Below, one piece after another: positions 1 to 10,965 of a stretch of 64,000 nucleotides of DNA. The translations under genes and the position numbers were made by a program. The DNA comes from Carposina sasakii (taxonomy: Eukaryota; Arthropoda; Insecta; Lepidoptera; Carposinidae): the NCBI GenBank assembly GCA_014607495.2, contig CP053165.1, positions 4,024,906-4,088,905 of the forward strand. The letters are read 5' to 3'. The stretch's first letter is position 1. The number at the start of each line of letters is the position of its first letter. A model generated the notes under the pieces. That model was given only the letters and a program-made list of their open reading frames with translations, was not told the DNA's origin and searched no databases.

Positions 1-103
1 GATGAAGTGGGGCCTGGCTCTGTACTACATCACCAAGGCGTACCTGCGCACCTACAACGATCACCAGCTCTTCTCTGAAAACCCTAATATTGAAGAAACA
101 TAA
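1..103 (+). CDS. C-terminal end of an unidentified protein (last exon, partial)
   Basis: Reading from base 2, the frame is open for 33 codons and stops at TAA 101-103. Codon use is strongly coding-like (CTG, TAC, ATC, ACC, AAG), unlike the AT-rich DNA that follows; the other two frames hit stops. The peptide contains a short aromatic/hydrophobic stretch (WGLALYYITKAYLRTY) and ends in an acidic tail (NIEET). This is seen in the sequence; the family was not recognised. It is the end of a gene transcribed into the window from the left, with its 3' UTR running to a poly(A) signal at 385-390. The ATG at base 2 is probably an internal methionine. Confidence 0.75.
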   Translation, partial: MKWGLALYYITKAYLRTYNDHQLFSENPNIEET

Positions 104-384
104 TTTAAGAATTGGAATGTAAGTTTTTTTTTTCTTTTAACTGTGCTGTGAGGTTTTTTGTTTACTCTTTTAGTATTGGCATGAGGAATTAAATATGTAA
201 AATTTTGTTCCCATATCATTATTATTAAGGTGCAAAGTACATATTTAATTGCATATGACTGTACCAGGCTATGGCGATTTTTTTGTAAATCAGAATTTTC
301 TTTCCAATGGTGCCAACATCCTGTATAATAATTCTAAGTCCATGTATGTTTATTTTCTTTTACCTTATCAGTTTTGCAGATATC

Positions 385-390
385 AATAAA
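385..390 (+). terminator. Poly(A) signal AATAAA of the left-edge gene
   Basis: A canonical AATAAA lies 282 bases after the stop codon at 101-103, in an AT-rich 3' UTR and followed by T-rich sequence. It is the first canonical signal downstream of that stop. Confidence 0.6.
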
Positions 391-480
391 GTTAATGATA
401 AATATTATTATTTATCTGTCTACATAAATAATAATATCTTCTATGCTGCTCTGGCAGTGAAAAAAAAAGCATAATACTAC

Positions 481-590
481 AGCTGCTTCTCTTCCCGGGC
501 ATACTGTACAAGTCAGTAGAGGGACAAGAGGCTCTTGGTGTTTTGTAGGAGATGGCTGACCACCAGTGTGATTATATGTATGTATGTAAA
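481..590 (+). repeat. SINE-like repeat, internally deleted copy
   Basis: The segment around 'aggctcttggtgttttg' and 'ggctgaccacc', running into 'gtgattatatgtatgtatgt', matches the copy at 58,201-58,384. The middle portion of that copy is missing here. The ATGT-repeat tail is the 3' end of the family. Partial copies are at 8,003-8,108 and 33,391-33,500. Confidence 0.6.
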
Positions 591-2098
591 TAATAATACT
601 ATATATAATGTATACCTGGGTGTCTTATGATTAAATTAAACTAATGACTAAAGTCATGAATCCTCTCTCTTACAATTAAAGTAACAAGCCTGAATAATGG
701 CATTTTCTATTAATTTATGTCATTTGATAGACATTAAAATTTCTTAGCATATGCCACAAGAAAAAGACTTGATAAATCTTAATGATCTCCAAAATTATGT
801 ATTTGTGAGGTAGATAGAATACATTACATACCCCTTATATACGGTGGCGATCAAAAAATACCCTGTATAGCTAAGTACCCCCTCTATTTAGAAATCTGGG
901 GAGTAAAATCTGACTGAAGCTTAAAAAAAACTTTATGTTGCACACTCCGTCGTTTAGGAGGGGTGAGGTATTTAAATTAAGTTACTGTGATACTTTGATA
1001 AAACCACTTCAGATCGGAGTTAACGAAAATTTTACAGAAAACTAAATTCAATGTAACTCTATAAAAAGTTTGTTTTATAAAGTCAGATTGCTGCCTAGCC
1101 TATACAATGGGTTAAGAATATTGGCAAATAAATTTCAAAATAACAATAAATACAATTCAAGATTAGTATTTTTAAAGTGACTTATAATTATTTAATTTTA
1201 CTTATAATTAATTATTTTTTCTACTCGTCAATATCACTGGTTGCTCCATTTTAATTTTGACATAATATATAAGACTTTAATTTATGTTTATAAATATTTA
1301 TAAAATTACAATAATAGTATAGTAGTCTTTATTCAATTAAATATTTAACGACATTTTATTACTTGGTTATTATAATGAAAAGTAGTTTTATAGGCAAAAG
1401 AAACAGGTTTTATATATGATATAGGCACTTAGATTTATAACTTAGGTTTTTTGCGTCGGGTTAAAAAAGCAGTTTTTTTTTCAGGTAAATAGATTAAAGA
1501 TCTAGGAAGAAAGTCTAATAAAATACAGGTTTATAATAAAACCTCTTAATATATCTAGTAGGTAAGCACCTAACTTCAGTCTGAATTTGAATATATTATT
1601 TTAGTCATTGTTAGAATAATCTAAGTTCTTTATATTAGACTATCTTACCTAACCCTAACATATTTAAGCCCAAGCAGTGTTTGCTTAATTTTAAATGACG
1701 TCTAACTAAACATACATATTACTTAAGTTAGTAAAAACAAAATTAATACTAATGCGTGTTAATCGACGTTTAAAATTATTCTAGAATTACCACAGACTTG
1801 CTAACTTCCCTGCGTAAGGCGTAGTCCTGGATTCTATTTAATTTGTCAAATAGCACATAATAATATCGTCTTGCTCTTTTTTAAACAAACAGAAAGAGAC
1901 GCCGCGTCTGATAGACGTTATTTAAAATTAATCCGAGGGTTAAAGAGTTAGTGCAAATGGGGTTTTGTCTGACCACTTTGGTTCGACCAAGGATTTATGT
2001 CATTTATTTACTCAGCGTTTATATTTGTAATATATTGGGCTTAATTCTATACCGGCCGCTATTATTATAATTTAACGTATTAAAAGACTAAGTTCCCA
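591..2098. other. AT-rich non-coding stretch
   Basis: No open frame with coding-like composition, splice-signal pair or terminal inverted repeat was seen here. It is very AT-rich, with poly-T and TATT runs. Confidence 0.5.
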
Positions 2099-2178
2099 GA
2101 AATAGGGTAGCCAGAACTGCATGATCGCGAATGAGGTAGAGGCAGCCACGATTAGCATAGCCGGGTAGATGTAAAAGT
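2099..2178 (-). repeat. Dispersed SINE-like repeat fragment ('gtagccagaactg' family)
   Basis: The sequence 'agggtagccagaactgcatg' recurs at 4,272-4,390 and 14,565-14,680 in the same orientation. It is found reversed at 9,225-9,265, 11,408-11,562, 11,970-12,035, 18,650-18,710, 23,545-23,585, 24,095-24,305 and 25,171-25,215. In the reversed copies the readable hallmarks are 'gtcgtaagag', 'ctgtccccgc' and 'ctaccccatttcgggaacac'. Confidence 0.6.
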
Positions 2179-2324
2179 ATGTGAGCTAAGCTAAACTTAG
2201 TTTAGTTGGCGATAAACGATCCGAGTCACTAGTTGCTAGCTTAACGTCTGGGAGTAACCACGCCCCTGAGATTCTTAAGCGAATCGTTTATCGCCAACTA
2301 AACTAAGTATAGCTTAGCTCATAT
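2179..2324. repeat. Inverted repeat with 42-bp arms (MITE-like)
   Basis: The left arm 2179-2220 and right arm 2283-2324 are near-perfect reverse complements, sharing 'tttagttggcgataaacgat' and 'gagctaagct'. The 62-bp loop contains a fragment of the SINE-like repeat ('ctagttgctagctta'). A third partial arm ('tttagtttagttggcg') lies at 2433-2449. It looks like a miniature inverted-repeat element, possibly inserted into or carrying SINE sequence. No target duplication was identified. Confidence 0.6.
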
Positions 2325-2449
2325 AGCTTAGGTAATGTTTTCATGTAAGTACCTACCTATTGTTGTCATATGTGCATAGTTTTCGGTGGACGCACATGTA
2401 TGAAAAACAACAAATGTCAGCTAAGTAACTTACTTTAGTTTAGTTGGCG

Positions 2450-3139
2450 CGGTGGACGATCGGCTTTACTAACATGCACGGAAAGATATGCAGATGATGT
2501 ATTCCAGTAGACTATTAAACTATTCTATACTTATTATTATAAAATTAATTATGAGGATTAGCGACCGGTGTAGACTTTACTCAAATTCGTTTAAATTTTA
2601 TGTAGGTAATCGTGTTATTATAAACGACACAGGTAATTATAAACGTTATATTTATTATTTACCTGTTACCTGAAGTATTTAAGAAATAAAGTGATATTTT
2701 ATAATATTAATTTGTCTTTTATTAAATTCGATGCTACATTATATGTACCATTTTTTATATTTTATTAATTTTCCGGCTTCTACAATACTTAGTAAAAAAT
2801 AGAATTCCAAGCTTAGATGTTAATTACTTCTTAGTAAGGATTTAGAGAAATTGGGCGCTTTTCCGGAAAATTTAAGCACTTATTTGATATCTTCTGTACC
2901 ATACAGAATGTATCTCGAAAAATTGATACCTACGCTACCGCCTTTTACGTTTAGTAAAGCTTCGCCTTAGTAAATCTGTTAGTAACGACTGCTCCGTATT
3001 CCGTAACGCCATGGTAGAACGTTCCAAATATCCCGTTAGTGCGACGGCAACAGGTGGTACTATGGCTTAGTGGTGTCTGCTACCACGTTCCTATCGCAAG
3101 GGGTTCCACCATTCCCTCCCAACACCAAGCAAACTGCAG
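2450..3139. other. Non-coding stretch, no assigned feature
   Basis: AT-rich up to about 2.9 kb, then moderately GC-rich from 2.93 kb approaching the candidate promoter. The 61-codon frame at 2488-2673 has no recognisable domain and was not called as a gene. Confidence 0.4.
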
Positions 3140-3304
3140 TCTACAAACACGCGAGCGAACCGACGCACGCGCCGCGCAACGTAAATACAAGATCGAGTTT
3201 TGTTAAAAAACTTTGTCAGTGATGAACTCGTAATTTTTTTATAGAAAATTAAGTGTTTATGTGATGCAGCGGATGTGTGCTAGTTTACATAAGTAGTGGT
3301 AAGT
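3140..3304 (+). promoter_or_regulatory. Candidate CpG-rich promoter and non-coding first exon
   Basis: A CpG cluster at 3147-3180 ('gcgagcgaac', 'cgcgccgcgc') is followed by an insect initiator-type TCAGT at 3216-3220. A strong 5' splice site, TG|GTAAGT, follows with its GT at 3299-3300. No long open frame lies between them. This is the arrangement of a non-coding first exon of about 80 bases. The ZP gene's first coding exon at 28,358 is preceded by a good 3' splice site, so an upstream leader exon is expected. Pairing the two across about 25 kb is inference. Confidence 0.3.
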
Positions 3305-4271
3305 GAAGGAATGTAGGGACGTTAGCCCTGCGCCGCAGAAAACATGTTTGGGCCCTTTAAAAATAAACCCTTATAATAGGTTTGCATGCAAATACTTGTA
3401 GATCAGGACACTTGCATAAATCGGTGTAGTTAGAACTGTTGAGGACTTGTTTATGTTACATCATTTAATTAGGGTTTAAAGGCGTTCTTAATACATGAAA
3501 ATGAATATGTAAGCACCAAAATAAAAAGTTAAAAAGACTATCTAGGATAGGTATTAGCGATATATTTTTTAGACACATATTTTTATTTAATTTAATTATA
3601 GTTTTAGTTTGACATGGACCTGTACTTACATTGTCTAAATGGGTATGTAATTTATATGAATTTAATTTTTCTCCAAATTGTGTTATTCTAATTGAATTTA
3701 TACACACTAAGTGAGTTTGAATTTGAATTGTTAGTTTTTTTTTACTTAAGGTTAAACCTTTTTTGAATTTGAGCTTTGGGAGCTTTAACTATACAATTCT
3801 CTACGTTTGGGAGCTTTAAAATTGGCGCAGTTCTCCAAGAACGCTTTAGATGCAGATAGTCAAGATGTGGAGTCTTCTCACTGATATCAGCACATAGGAT
3901 ATCACGCCTCACGATTTTAACTAGTAGGTACGTAGAACAATCCACCTGGATCGTCGACATGGGTCAGTAATGCCTAATTCCTCAAAATACAGGATTCACC
4001 TGCTCTCGTTACGAAATAGTGTATTGGATAACCGTTTCCGGAATTTCCCCTCATGCACCGGAAGTTCTGGGGTATAAATAAACACAAACTGCACGCATTA
4101 TACTTATTAAATGTGTATGTAGGTGAGTGTAATTATAAATTAAACATCTCCATCAATAATTTAACATTCATTCACGGTACAGACACACGATTTTGGTTCC
4201 GGTCCCGAATTAGAATTGCCTGTTTAATATGGATATCATACATTACCATAAACGGCAGTGTTCTCAAAATC
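3305..4271. other. Non-coding stretch, no assigned feature
   Basis: AT-rich sequence with short open frames on both strands and no recognisable domains. 'gggagctttaa' occurs twice, near 3779 and 3809, as a short direct repeat. Confidence 0.35.
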
Positions 4272-4390
4272 GGGTAGCCAGAACTGCTGGAACACGAAGG
4301 AGATCCGACCGCCACCAGTCAGATGTAAAAGAATCAGTGACAAGTTGCTAGCTCATCGCCTGAGAGAACGCCACTGAATCCAGTGGGTTT
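4272..4390 (-). repeat. SINE-like repeat, 'gtagccagaactg' family
   Basis: Contains 'gggtagccagaactgctg', 'agatgtaaaagaatcagtg' and 'acaagttgctagctcatcgc'. The same blocks in the opposite orientation make up the copies at 11,408-11,562 and 24,095-24,305. Confidence 0.6.
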
Positions 4391-4650
4391 TGCATAAAAG
4401 GGTAACAAACATCTACATATTTTCAAAAAATCATATATAAATAATACCTACCCGGCGAATTGTAGTAGATATATCAGCCAAGAATTTTATACTGATAGGC
4501 ATAGACTTATTTATATATTACGCGATAGGCGTTCGAGCATAACCTCAATGAAACCTTTGAAGTTCAAAAAACAAAAGTACATAATAAAAAAACAACTTTC
4601 AAGGGGTTTAACACCTACCCGCATCGACCACAAGCGAAAGTCACGTATAG

Positions 4651-4790
4651 TCCGTTTTATAGAATAACTCCCGCGCATGATTTCGGAATCAACATTTATT
4701 GTATGCAGTTTGCCAGATAAATGGTCTCACAGAGAGAGCAACTAGCGCCATCGTTCAAAGGAACTATTTGATGAAATGAAACGCATACAC
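4651..4790 (+). repeat. Dispersed repeat, copy 1 of 3
   Basis: Shares the order 'tagaataactcc', 'atgatttcggaa', 'atgcagt', 'aactagcgccat' and 'ttcaaa.gaac' with 33,147-33,295 and 41,743-41,870. Class not recognised; no terminal repeats were identified. Confidence 0.5.
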
Positions 4791-6310
4791 CTTTTATATG
4801 CAACAATAGGATTTTTTATATATTTTTTTAGTCGCCTTTATGCCAAGCCACATCGTGAGGTAGAAGTAAAATTAATTTCGCACTTTTTATAACATCTCTA
4901 CCTGCGGTCTCATTGTTGTGATTTTTTTCCGCAACAAATGAAAGTTTACGCATTGGATCTTGGTTAGATTTGCTATTTCATGTAAAAATGAATTTCTATT
5001 TCTATTCTTCTCACAAAGACTTGAATACCATCTAATATTTTACTGTCATTGTGCTTTGAATCAAGTTTTTCATTAGGTACCTATTTCGGTCAACACCAGA
5101 AATTTTGTAGCCCCTCCTTTATGGCGAAAAGAAAAATTTAAAATATTTATTTAAAAATAATCCACCGAATTTCTTGTTTGTCTTGAATTCGCTACTGCTC
5201 CTGCAAAGCTACAATGATGCTGGGAAATATTTACATGTTATCAAATAAGTAAATAACTTACATAAATCGATGTTGATCAGACCCTATAGCATAAATGTAT
5301 CTAATTTTCCATAAAAAATATAATTTTTTAGCATTAAAAAGGCTACTACCGATTTGTATAGCCATTTACGACTACAGTTCTCTTAATTCAGATAGGCTGG
5401 ATCCATAAAAATGTCTGAAGCAAAACCCTAGCCATAGATAGATAGATGGTGATAGTTTACACGCATTTACCTCGGACATTACTCGCCCCGCATCGCTACG
5501 TGTTCTCGATTAATGATTGTTTATATTTAGATTCCTTGGATTTTTTGCATCTGTGGTGGTGCTGGGCACTGGCCTCCTGATATGGTATGCGTTGAATAGA
5601 CTAGATATTTCTAAGTTGAATTTTGATCTTTTCTTTCTCTGAGACTTGGTCAAGATAAAGACATCAATTTATCCTTCAAACGTTAAATAGATAAGGACTT
5701 TGTCCAACATACTCTCACAAAGGCAGATACTTATTCCTAAAAAACCTTTTATGCAAGAACTACGGACCCGGTCTTGTCATTGCCATTTCGTCGCCTCAAC
5801 TTTGCAATGACAGCAGTCCGTCCGTAGTTCGTATTACGTTCATGTGCGTATTTAAAACCATAAAAGATACTCATTCGAGCTCGATCTTGCCAAATGCCTA
5901 TACGAGATCCTGCGTACCTTAGTAGTATACGTAGTATAGTATAGGTAGAATTACGGAATAAGCTTTATTTATCTTTCTCAGCTTCGTTCCGTCTCGCCAG
6001 TGACGTTAATAGCTTCGTTTTGTGAGTCTACCTTAAGTAGGTACGTGGGCGTGTACAGGAAACTAAACAAACATTCTAATGAATGTTTTTACTTAGCAAC
6101 CTTACCTTACTGGCGATGGATCATTAGAATCATTACGTACAACCATTGCTCGTATGCTTTGTTCAAAGTTAGCAATAAACTAGCAACCTTTGATATATTG
6201 AACAATCGGTGGCTTTAGAGTTAAATACGTACAATACTAAACTTGGTTTTGATATCGAAGGTGCCACGGTAGGTATTTTATCAGTATTATGTAGCATATC
6301 ACATCAGCCC
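4791..6310. other. Non-coding stretch, no assigned feature
   Basis: AT-rich with no coding-like frame. The 72-codon frame at 6000-6218 has no recognisable domain and no splice context. Confidence 0.35.
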
Positions 6311-6320
6311 ATGGAGAAGG

Positions 6321-6385
6321 TATAAAAGAGGAGGTGGGACTATGAACTGAGTCGTGCGTGTGGCAATCGTGAGGCCATGACGTCA
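6321..6385 (+). promoter_or_regulatory. TATA-box and CRE-like cluster, candidate core promoter
   Basis: A consensus TATAAAAG is at 6321-6328. About 50 bases downstream is a perfect palindromic TGACGTCA (6378-6385, the CREB/ATF-type site) in a locally GC-richer patch. No convincing gene follows, so this may be chance or part of a repeat. Confidence 0.2.
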
Positions 6386-6607
6386 TGATAGGGGCGGAGC
6401 TTCAGGGCCATTGTGTGTTACGCATAGCTGTAACCACACGTTTATGCAAGTAGTTTGGCTAGTCAATACAAGGTGGTTTCTTTGTAAATGGGCAGGGCTA
6501 CAGTGTTAGGATGCTCCCCTCGTCCCATACTTCATCCCCGCTCAGCGGCACACTATTTTTGTATGAAAATATACTTAGCCGCTGCTCCTCTTTTATTTCT
6601 TCTCCAT

Positions 6608-6880
6608 GCATCAGCCTATTGCAGTCCATTGCTGAAGGGTACAATACAAAGCTATGTCATGGGGATTTTAGTCCATAGTCACCGTGCTGGGTAGGTTGGT
6701 TGGTGATCGCAGTGTGAAGTTCGGACTGCCTATGTTGTCAACATGGGAGGCGCAACCTGCCCAACCCACCCGGGAACTCTTAATTGCCCCTTACGATACC
6801 CACGGGCAGACATGGGGTGGTGGTGCCTGCCGCCGTGGTGCTATGCTCTACCGACACCATTGGGTAGGTACTATATGGTA
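6608..6880 (-). repeat. LINE 3'-end type repeat (reverse orientation)
   Basis: It begins with 'cagcctattgcagtccattg', continues through 'gttggttggtgatcgcagt', and ends near 'cagacatggggtggt'. The same order is found at 26,929-27,200. On the minus strand the first block reads as the end of a reverse-transcriptase frame of the form QQWTAIG-stop, seen also at 22,823-23,081. It is therefore a 5'-truncated retroelement copy inserted in reverse. Confidence 0.55.
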
Positions 6881-6899
6881 TATAACTATATAGTCTTGT

Positions 6900-8002
6900 A
6901 TACTCGCTAGCCTACTATTACCGTCTAGCCAGACACTAAATTATCCCCAATTCGTACGGTCTATTGTTCCTTTTAATTACTTAGGCGAAATTAACCAGCG
7001 TGAAATCAGGCTAAATGTAGTCACATCAACACTGAACACTGCCTATAGTTTCAGTATTCGTGATTACCAAAGATCCGGCGCACGCGGCGTAATCTACCTC
7101 ACGGCAGAGATCTCTGACACACGATCCAACCGAGTACCGATTTTTTAACCAATTACAATAAAATTTATCGATCTTTTTAGGTGTTTTTCGTACATGGTAT
7201 CACCTCTTTGACTATTTATATAAAATTCTTTATCCTGACTGACGGATCAACGCAGTGTGAAACCCAAAGAATATACTTACCTGCTAGTTTTTTTGGTCTC
7301 GAAAATCCCAATTAGGGACCGGAATAACAGGAATTCTAAAGTTTTCTCGGACAAGGTAGTGTGCTTCCGCTAGTCGCATAAGATATAGCAAATAAGCAAA
7401 GCAGGCATTCATCTGGCTGAGGGTCGCTTGACTCAAGTCTCAAACCGTGATCGCATCTACTGGCTGGCAATCTCGATACGCTCGGCAATACCAATCCGTC
7501 CCAGCGTTTTCAAAATTGAACTGTGTGTAGTGTAGCCAACAGTAGGGCATTTTATAGGTACCTTACTTTAATGGTATATAGTCAATCTTTCTATTGTAGG
7601 CTAGGGTATTGTCCAGATTACAAAACTGCTCCGCTGATGTATGAGGTTGTTTTCAAACAAAACAATGGGCTCTAGCTCTAGGTCAACTATTTCTTAGCTT
7701 GTTTTAAAAACATTGAAAGCGAAGATGGACTTCTCGACGTAATGTGTGTAACATGCTAAGTGTTTATTGCAATACATACTTATTTATGTTAATTTTAAGC
7801 CGTGGCCGACATTTGGTTGCCATATTTTATCTACGCTTCTGTAGCCTTACATATCTCACGCCTATGTCCCATAAGGGTAGGCACTAGGCAGAGGATATTG
7901 CCCTTTGCCCAACTTGTCTCTACCATATATTCATAAGTACCGATGTGCCGACAAGCGCAAATAGATTAATATTGCACTTCCCACAATATAACGTACCTAG
8001 AT
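6900..8002. other. Non-coding stretch, no assigned feature
   Basis: No coding-like open frame or terminal repeats seen. Confidence 0.35.
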
Positions 8003-8108
8003 ACTTGTACATCCCAACTATACCCTCAAAATTGGTCAGAAGTGGCACCATGTGGTTCTATCGGCCCGTGGTGCTCTGTCTACCCCGTAAGGGATAAAGG
8101 CGTGATTA
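8003..8108 (+). repeat. SINE-like repeat, 5'-truncated copy
   Basis: The run 'ccctcaaaattggtcag', 'ggcaccatgtggttctatcg', 'ctaccccgtaagggataaag', 'gcgtgattat' matches 33,391-33,500 and 58,268-58,373. It ends exactly where the Helitron at 8,109 starts. Confidence 0.7.
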
Positions 8109-8442
8109 TCTATACATATAATAAAAATGTAACGGAACGCTGTCTGTACATGGAAGATATACGAGAAAAAATATTATAGGAGACCTTTTTCAACGCAATA
8201 GTACCCAAAACAATGTTTTTTGGAATTTTTGTCTGTTTGTCGGTTTGTCGGTTTGTCTGTTTGTCTGTGCGTTTGTGCATGTAATCTCAGAAACGGCTGA
8301 ATCGATTTCGATGTAGTTTTCAGGAATATATTGTGACAGGTCCCACTTAACATACCTATAGGCTACTTTTTATCCCGGATAATTTCGATATTTTGTTTTT
8401 TTTTCTGTAGTCCACGCGGACGGAGTCGCGGGCGTCCACTAG
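8109..8442 (+). mobile_element. Non-autonomous Helitron, full length (334 bp)
   Basis: Starts TCTATACATATAATAAAA after an A and ends CTAG before a T, the A|T insertion rule of Helitrons. The 3' end is preceded by a GC-rich hairpin-forming run ('ccacgcggacggagtcgcgg'). No target duplication is present, as expected for rolling-circle transposition. It contains a short GTTTGTCG-type tandem tract at 8221-8268 and no transposase, so it depends on an autonomous element elsewhere. Relatives are at 10,719-10,935, 15,704-15,854 and 30,433-30,760. Confidence 0.85.
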
Positions 8443-8572
8443 TTTGTAATATGTAGGTATGTAGATACTTACTTGATAGAATGGCCAAGTGGGATATATA
8501 GGATAAGGAATTCTGTGGTATAGTTCACACAGCCGTTTTTTATTCCTATGCATTTTCTACTTATACACCAGA

Positions 8573-8680
8573 GGGGTAAGTACGAACCTCTCGATAGTCC
8601 GTAACGCTATCGTCAAACCGTCAAGAGTTTGCTAGCGAGTCGCTAGCGTTACGCCGCGTAAAAAGGTTCGTGCTTACCCC
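8573..8680. mobile_element. Short MITE with inverted termini
   Basis: The left end 'ggggtaagtacgaacct' (from 8573) is the reverse complement of 'aggttcgtgcttacccc' (ending 8680) apart from one base. The 70-bp interior is GC-richer than the flanks and itself contains inverted 'gctagcg' words. No target duplication was recognised. Confidence 0.6.
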
Positions 8681-8699
8681 ACAGGTAGTATTTTTTGGC

Positions 8700-9220
8700 A
8701 CTTATAAAGAAAATAATTGAGATATTGAAGGCAATAAGTTACGTTACATTGAACACAAAAATTTGTTAAAGATGAACATAATTATGTAAGTAAAGTATTT
8801 GCAATATAAAGAAAAGATGCTATGTTTTACAGAGTAACTAAAATATCCACCTAGCTACGTTAAATTTTGGCAAATGCAGAATATTTTAGCATAGAAAGAC
8901 GATCGATTACTTCGGTTGTGTAAGATTACGCGAATTTTATGTGGAACACATCTGCATAATAAATATTTGCTGTCTTCAGTTTACTTTCTAAGTTGCATCT
9001 TGAATTCATTAGATTGTTTCGAGACCAGATTTTTTATAGCGGTAAACAATTTGCTAATCGAAAAACGTTTACAGCACCTACGTTGTTTGTAATTTACAAT
9101 ATTTTGTGTGAGTTTAGAGAAAAACTCTGAATGAAGAAGTTTAGGGGAGGCTTGTATAAATGTATTGTTATAAATGAATGATGTTTATCTAATAATTATT
9201 GTGGAATTTCCTTTATGATC
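8700..9220. other. Non-coding AT-rich stretch
   Basis: Nothing with coding character or terminal repeats was seen. Confidence 0.35.
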
Positions 9221-9359
9221 TTGCAGTTCTCACTACCCCATTTCGGGAATACAGCCCTGTGTAAAGTATACATACCTATGTAAAAGACAAGTATTGAGGG
9301 TAACCAGGGAGAAGTAAATAGTTTCTGACAATTCAAAAATCTAGTAGGTACGATACAAT

Positions 9360-9521
9360 CAGCGCCGGCTCGAAGGAAATTTTAGAATGGAGCGAGATCC
9401 AATTATGGCGCCTCTTCTGTATGCTCCTAATAATATAAACCTATCTTTACCATTTAGGCGCCCTCTTGGATTCCGCGCCTGGAGCGACTGCTCCGTTCGC
9501 CATATGGGCGGGCCGGCCCTG
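9360..9521. mobile_element. hAT-type MITE with perfect 8-bp target duplication
   Basis: Begins CAGCGCCGGCTCG and ends CGGGCCGGCCCTG, so the termini are inverted repeats of the CAGnGCCGG type used by many hAT transposons. It is flanked on both sides by GATACAAT (9352-9359 and 9522-9529), an exact 8-bp target duplication, which is diagnostic for the hAT superfamily. At 162 bp it has no coding capacity. Confidence 0.85.
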
Positions 9522-9529
9522 GATACAAT

Positions 9530-10600
9530 GCCCTTGGATAAACCTAGTTATACTCAAACCTTTATCTTCTCCGTGGCCTTTGAGTGTAGGTACTTATAAT
9601 TTGAAAAACAAATGTAACACATAAGCTCAAAAATATTCGTAAGTTTCACCAATTAACTAGGTAGGGGGTGTAGATGTAGAAAGAGTCTTTAATATCCTCG
9701 TCGTCTAGGCCTGCCTGCTTCACTCGTAGAGTCGTAGTGTAAGAATAAATAATAACAGGTACGTATTTTCTTATGATTACATCTTGACCGAATCTATAAA
9801 AATGCGAGTATAATGATTGTAATATCCTCATGCAACCTATTACATGCTTTATTATATAAATATGTATGTATGTTAACTGTACATTTCCTTCAAAGATTTT
9901 CTGCGTTTCCACTCGAATGGGTGTTTCTGCGTGCTGCTGTTATGTCAGTTATTAAAATAACATTTTTATTGTGGGGGTTTCATTATGGTAGCTCATTAGC
10001 TAAACCGGTTATAATTGACATAATGTCTTTAATGCACGGAAGGAAGGAAGCTTGACAGATTTTTTAATGCTTGTTTGAAGATAGGTAAACAGGTAGCACG
10101 TAGTAGCAGCTACCACCTATTGTCACGTAACCTATAGATAAGTATTAATTAATTAAGCTAAGGTGTTATTTTATTTGCGACAGTCTTGTCTACGTAGATA
10201 GGGGCAACTACAATAAAATATTACCTAAGATAATTTTTTGGCAAGATTAATGTAGGTAATCTCGGTGCTACTAATTCAGACTACTTAGGTTATCAGATTC
10301 ATATAAGTTAAAGGTAGGTATAATTATTTATCTATGACCAATCTTACTGAGGTATTTTACTGAGAACCATAAAAATATGTTCAAACAATGTAATTTGTAA
10401 ATAATTGTCGGTAACCGATCCCGGCTAGAGATTCCCGAGTAAATTCCATAATATTTAGATCGTATAAGATTACTACAGGGTATTATCTACAAGCTTCCTC
10501 ATAGCTTTGAACATACTTAGTTCTATCTATGTAGGTAGAGTACCTAGGTAACCCTATAGCACAAAAACAACTCTTTTCTTTCATAGCGATTTTAATGTAT
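9530..10600. other. Non-coding stretch, no assigned feature
   Basis: AT-rich with frequent TAGGTA/TACCTA words. Overlapping short frames at 9646-10055 lack recognisable domains. Confidence 0.35.
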
Positions 10601-10718
10601 GACATTGCATCAACCAAACACAGCAACCAAAGGTTGCAACACAAGACACTGCAAATACTGCAATCTACAGAAGAATCTATTCTCTATCTATTCATCATCA
10701 TCATCATTCATTCATTCA

Positions 10719-10935
10719 TCTATACATATAATAAAATTGTAACGGATCGATGTTTGTGCAGGCTAATCTTAGAAACGGCTGAACCGATTTCGATGCAGTT
10801 TTCAGGAATATGTTGTGACAGGTCCCACTTAACATATAGGCTATTTTTATCCCGGGAAAATGTTTTTATCCCGGATAATATCGACATTTTATTTTTTCTG
10901 CAGTCCACGCGGACGGAGTCGCGGGCGTCCACTAG
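10719..10935 (+). mobile_element. Non-autonomous Helitron, short form (217 bp)
   Basis: Starts TCTATACATATAATAAAA after an A and ends CTAG before a T, with the same 3' hairpin run as the copy at 8109. It lacks the block with the GTTTGTC tract, so it is an internal-deletion derivative. Confidence 0.8.
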
Positions 10936-10965
10936 TTTAATTATATACCTAAATTTAATACATCA

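Noticed and set aside
6488..6893. Small secreted protein gene (68 and 69 codons)
   Set aside because: The frames run across a dispersed LINE-end repeat found also at 26,929; coding potential is a by-product of the repeat.
8221..8268. CRISPR-like or independent microsatellite array (GTTTGTCG units)
   Set aside because: The short tandem tract is an internal part of the Helitron and appears in its other long copies.
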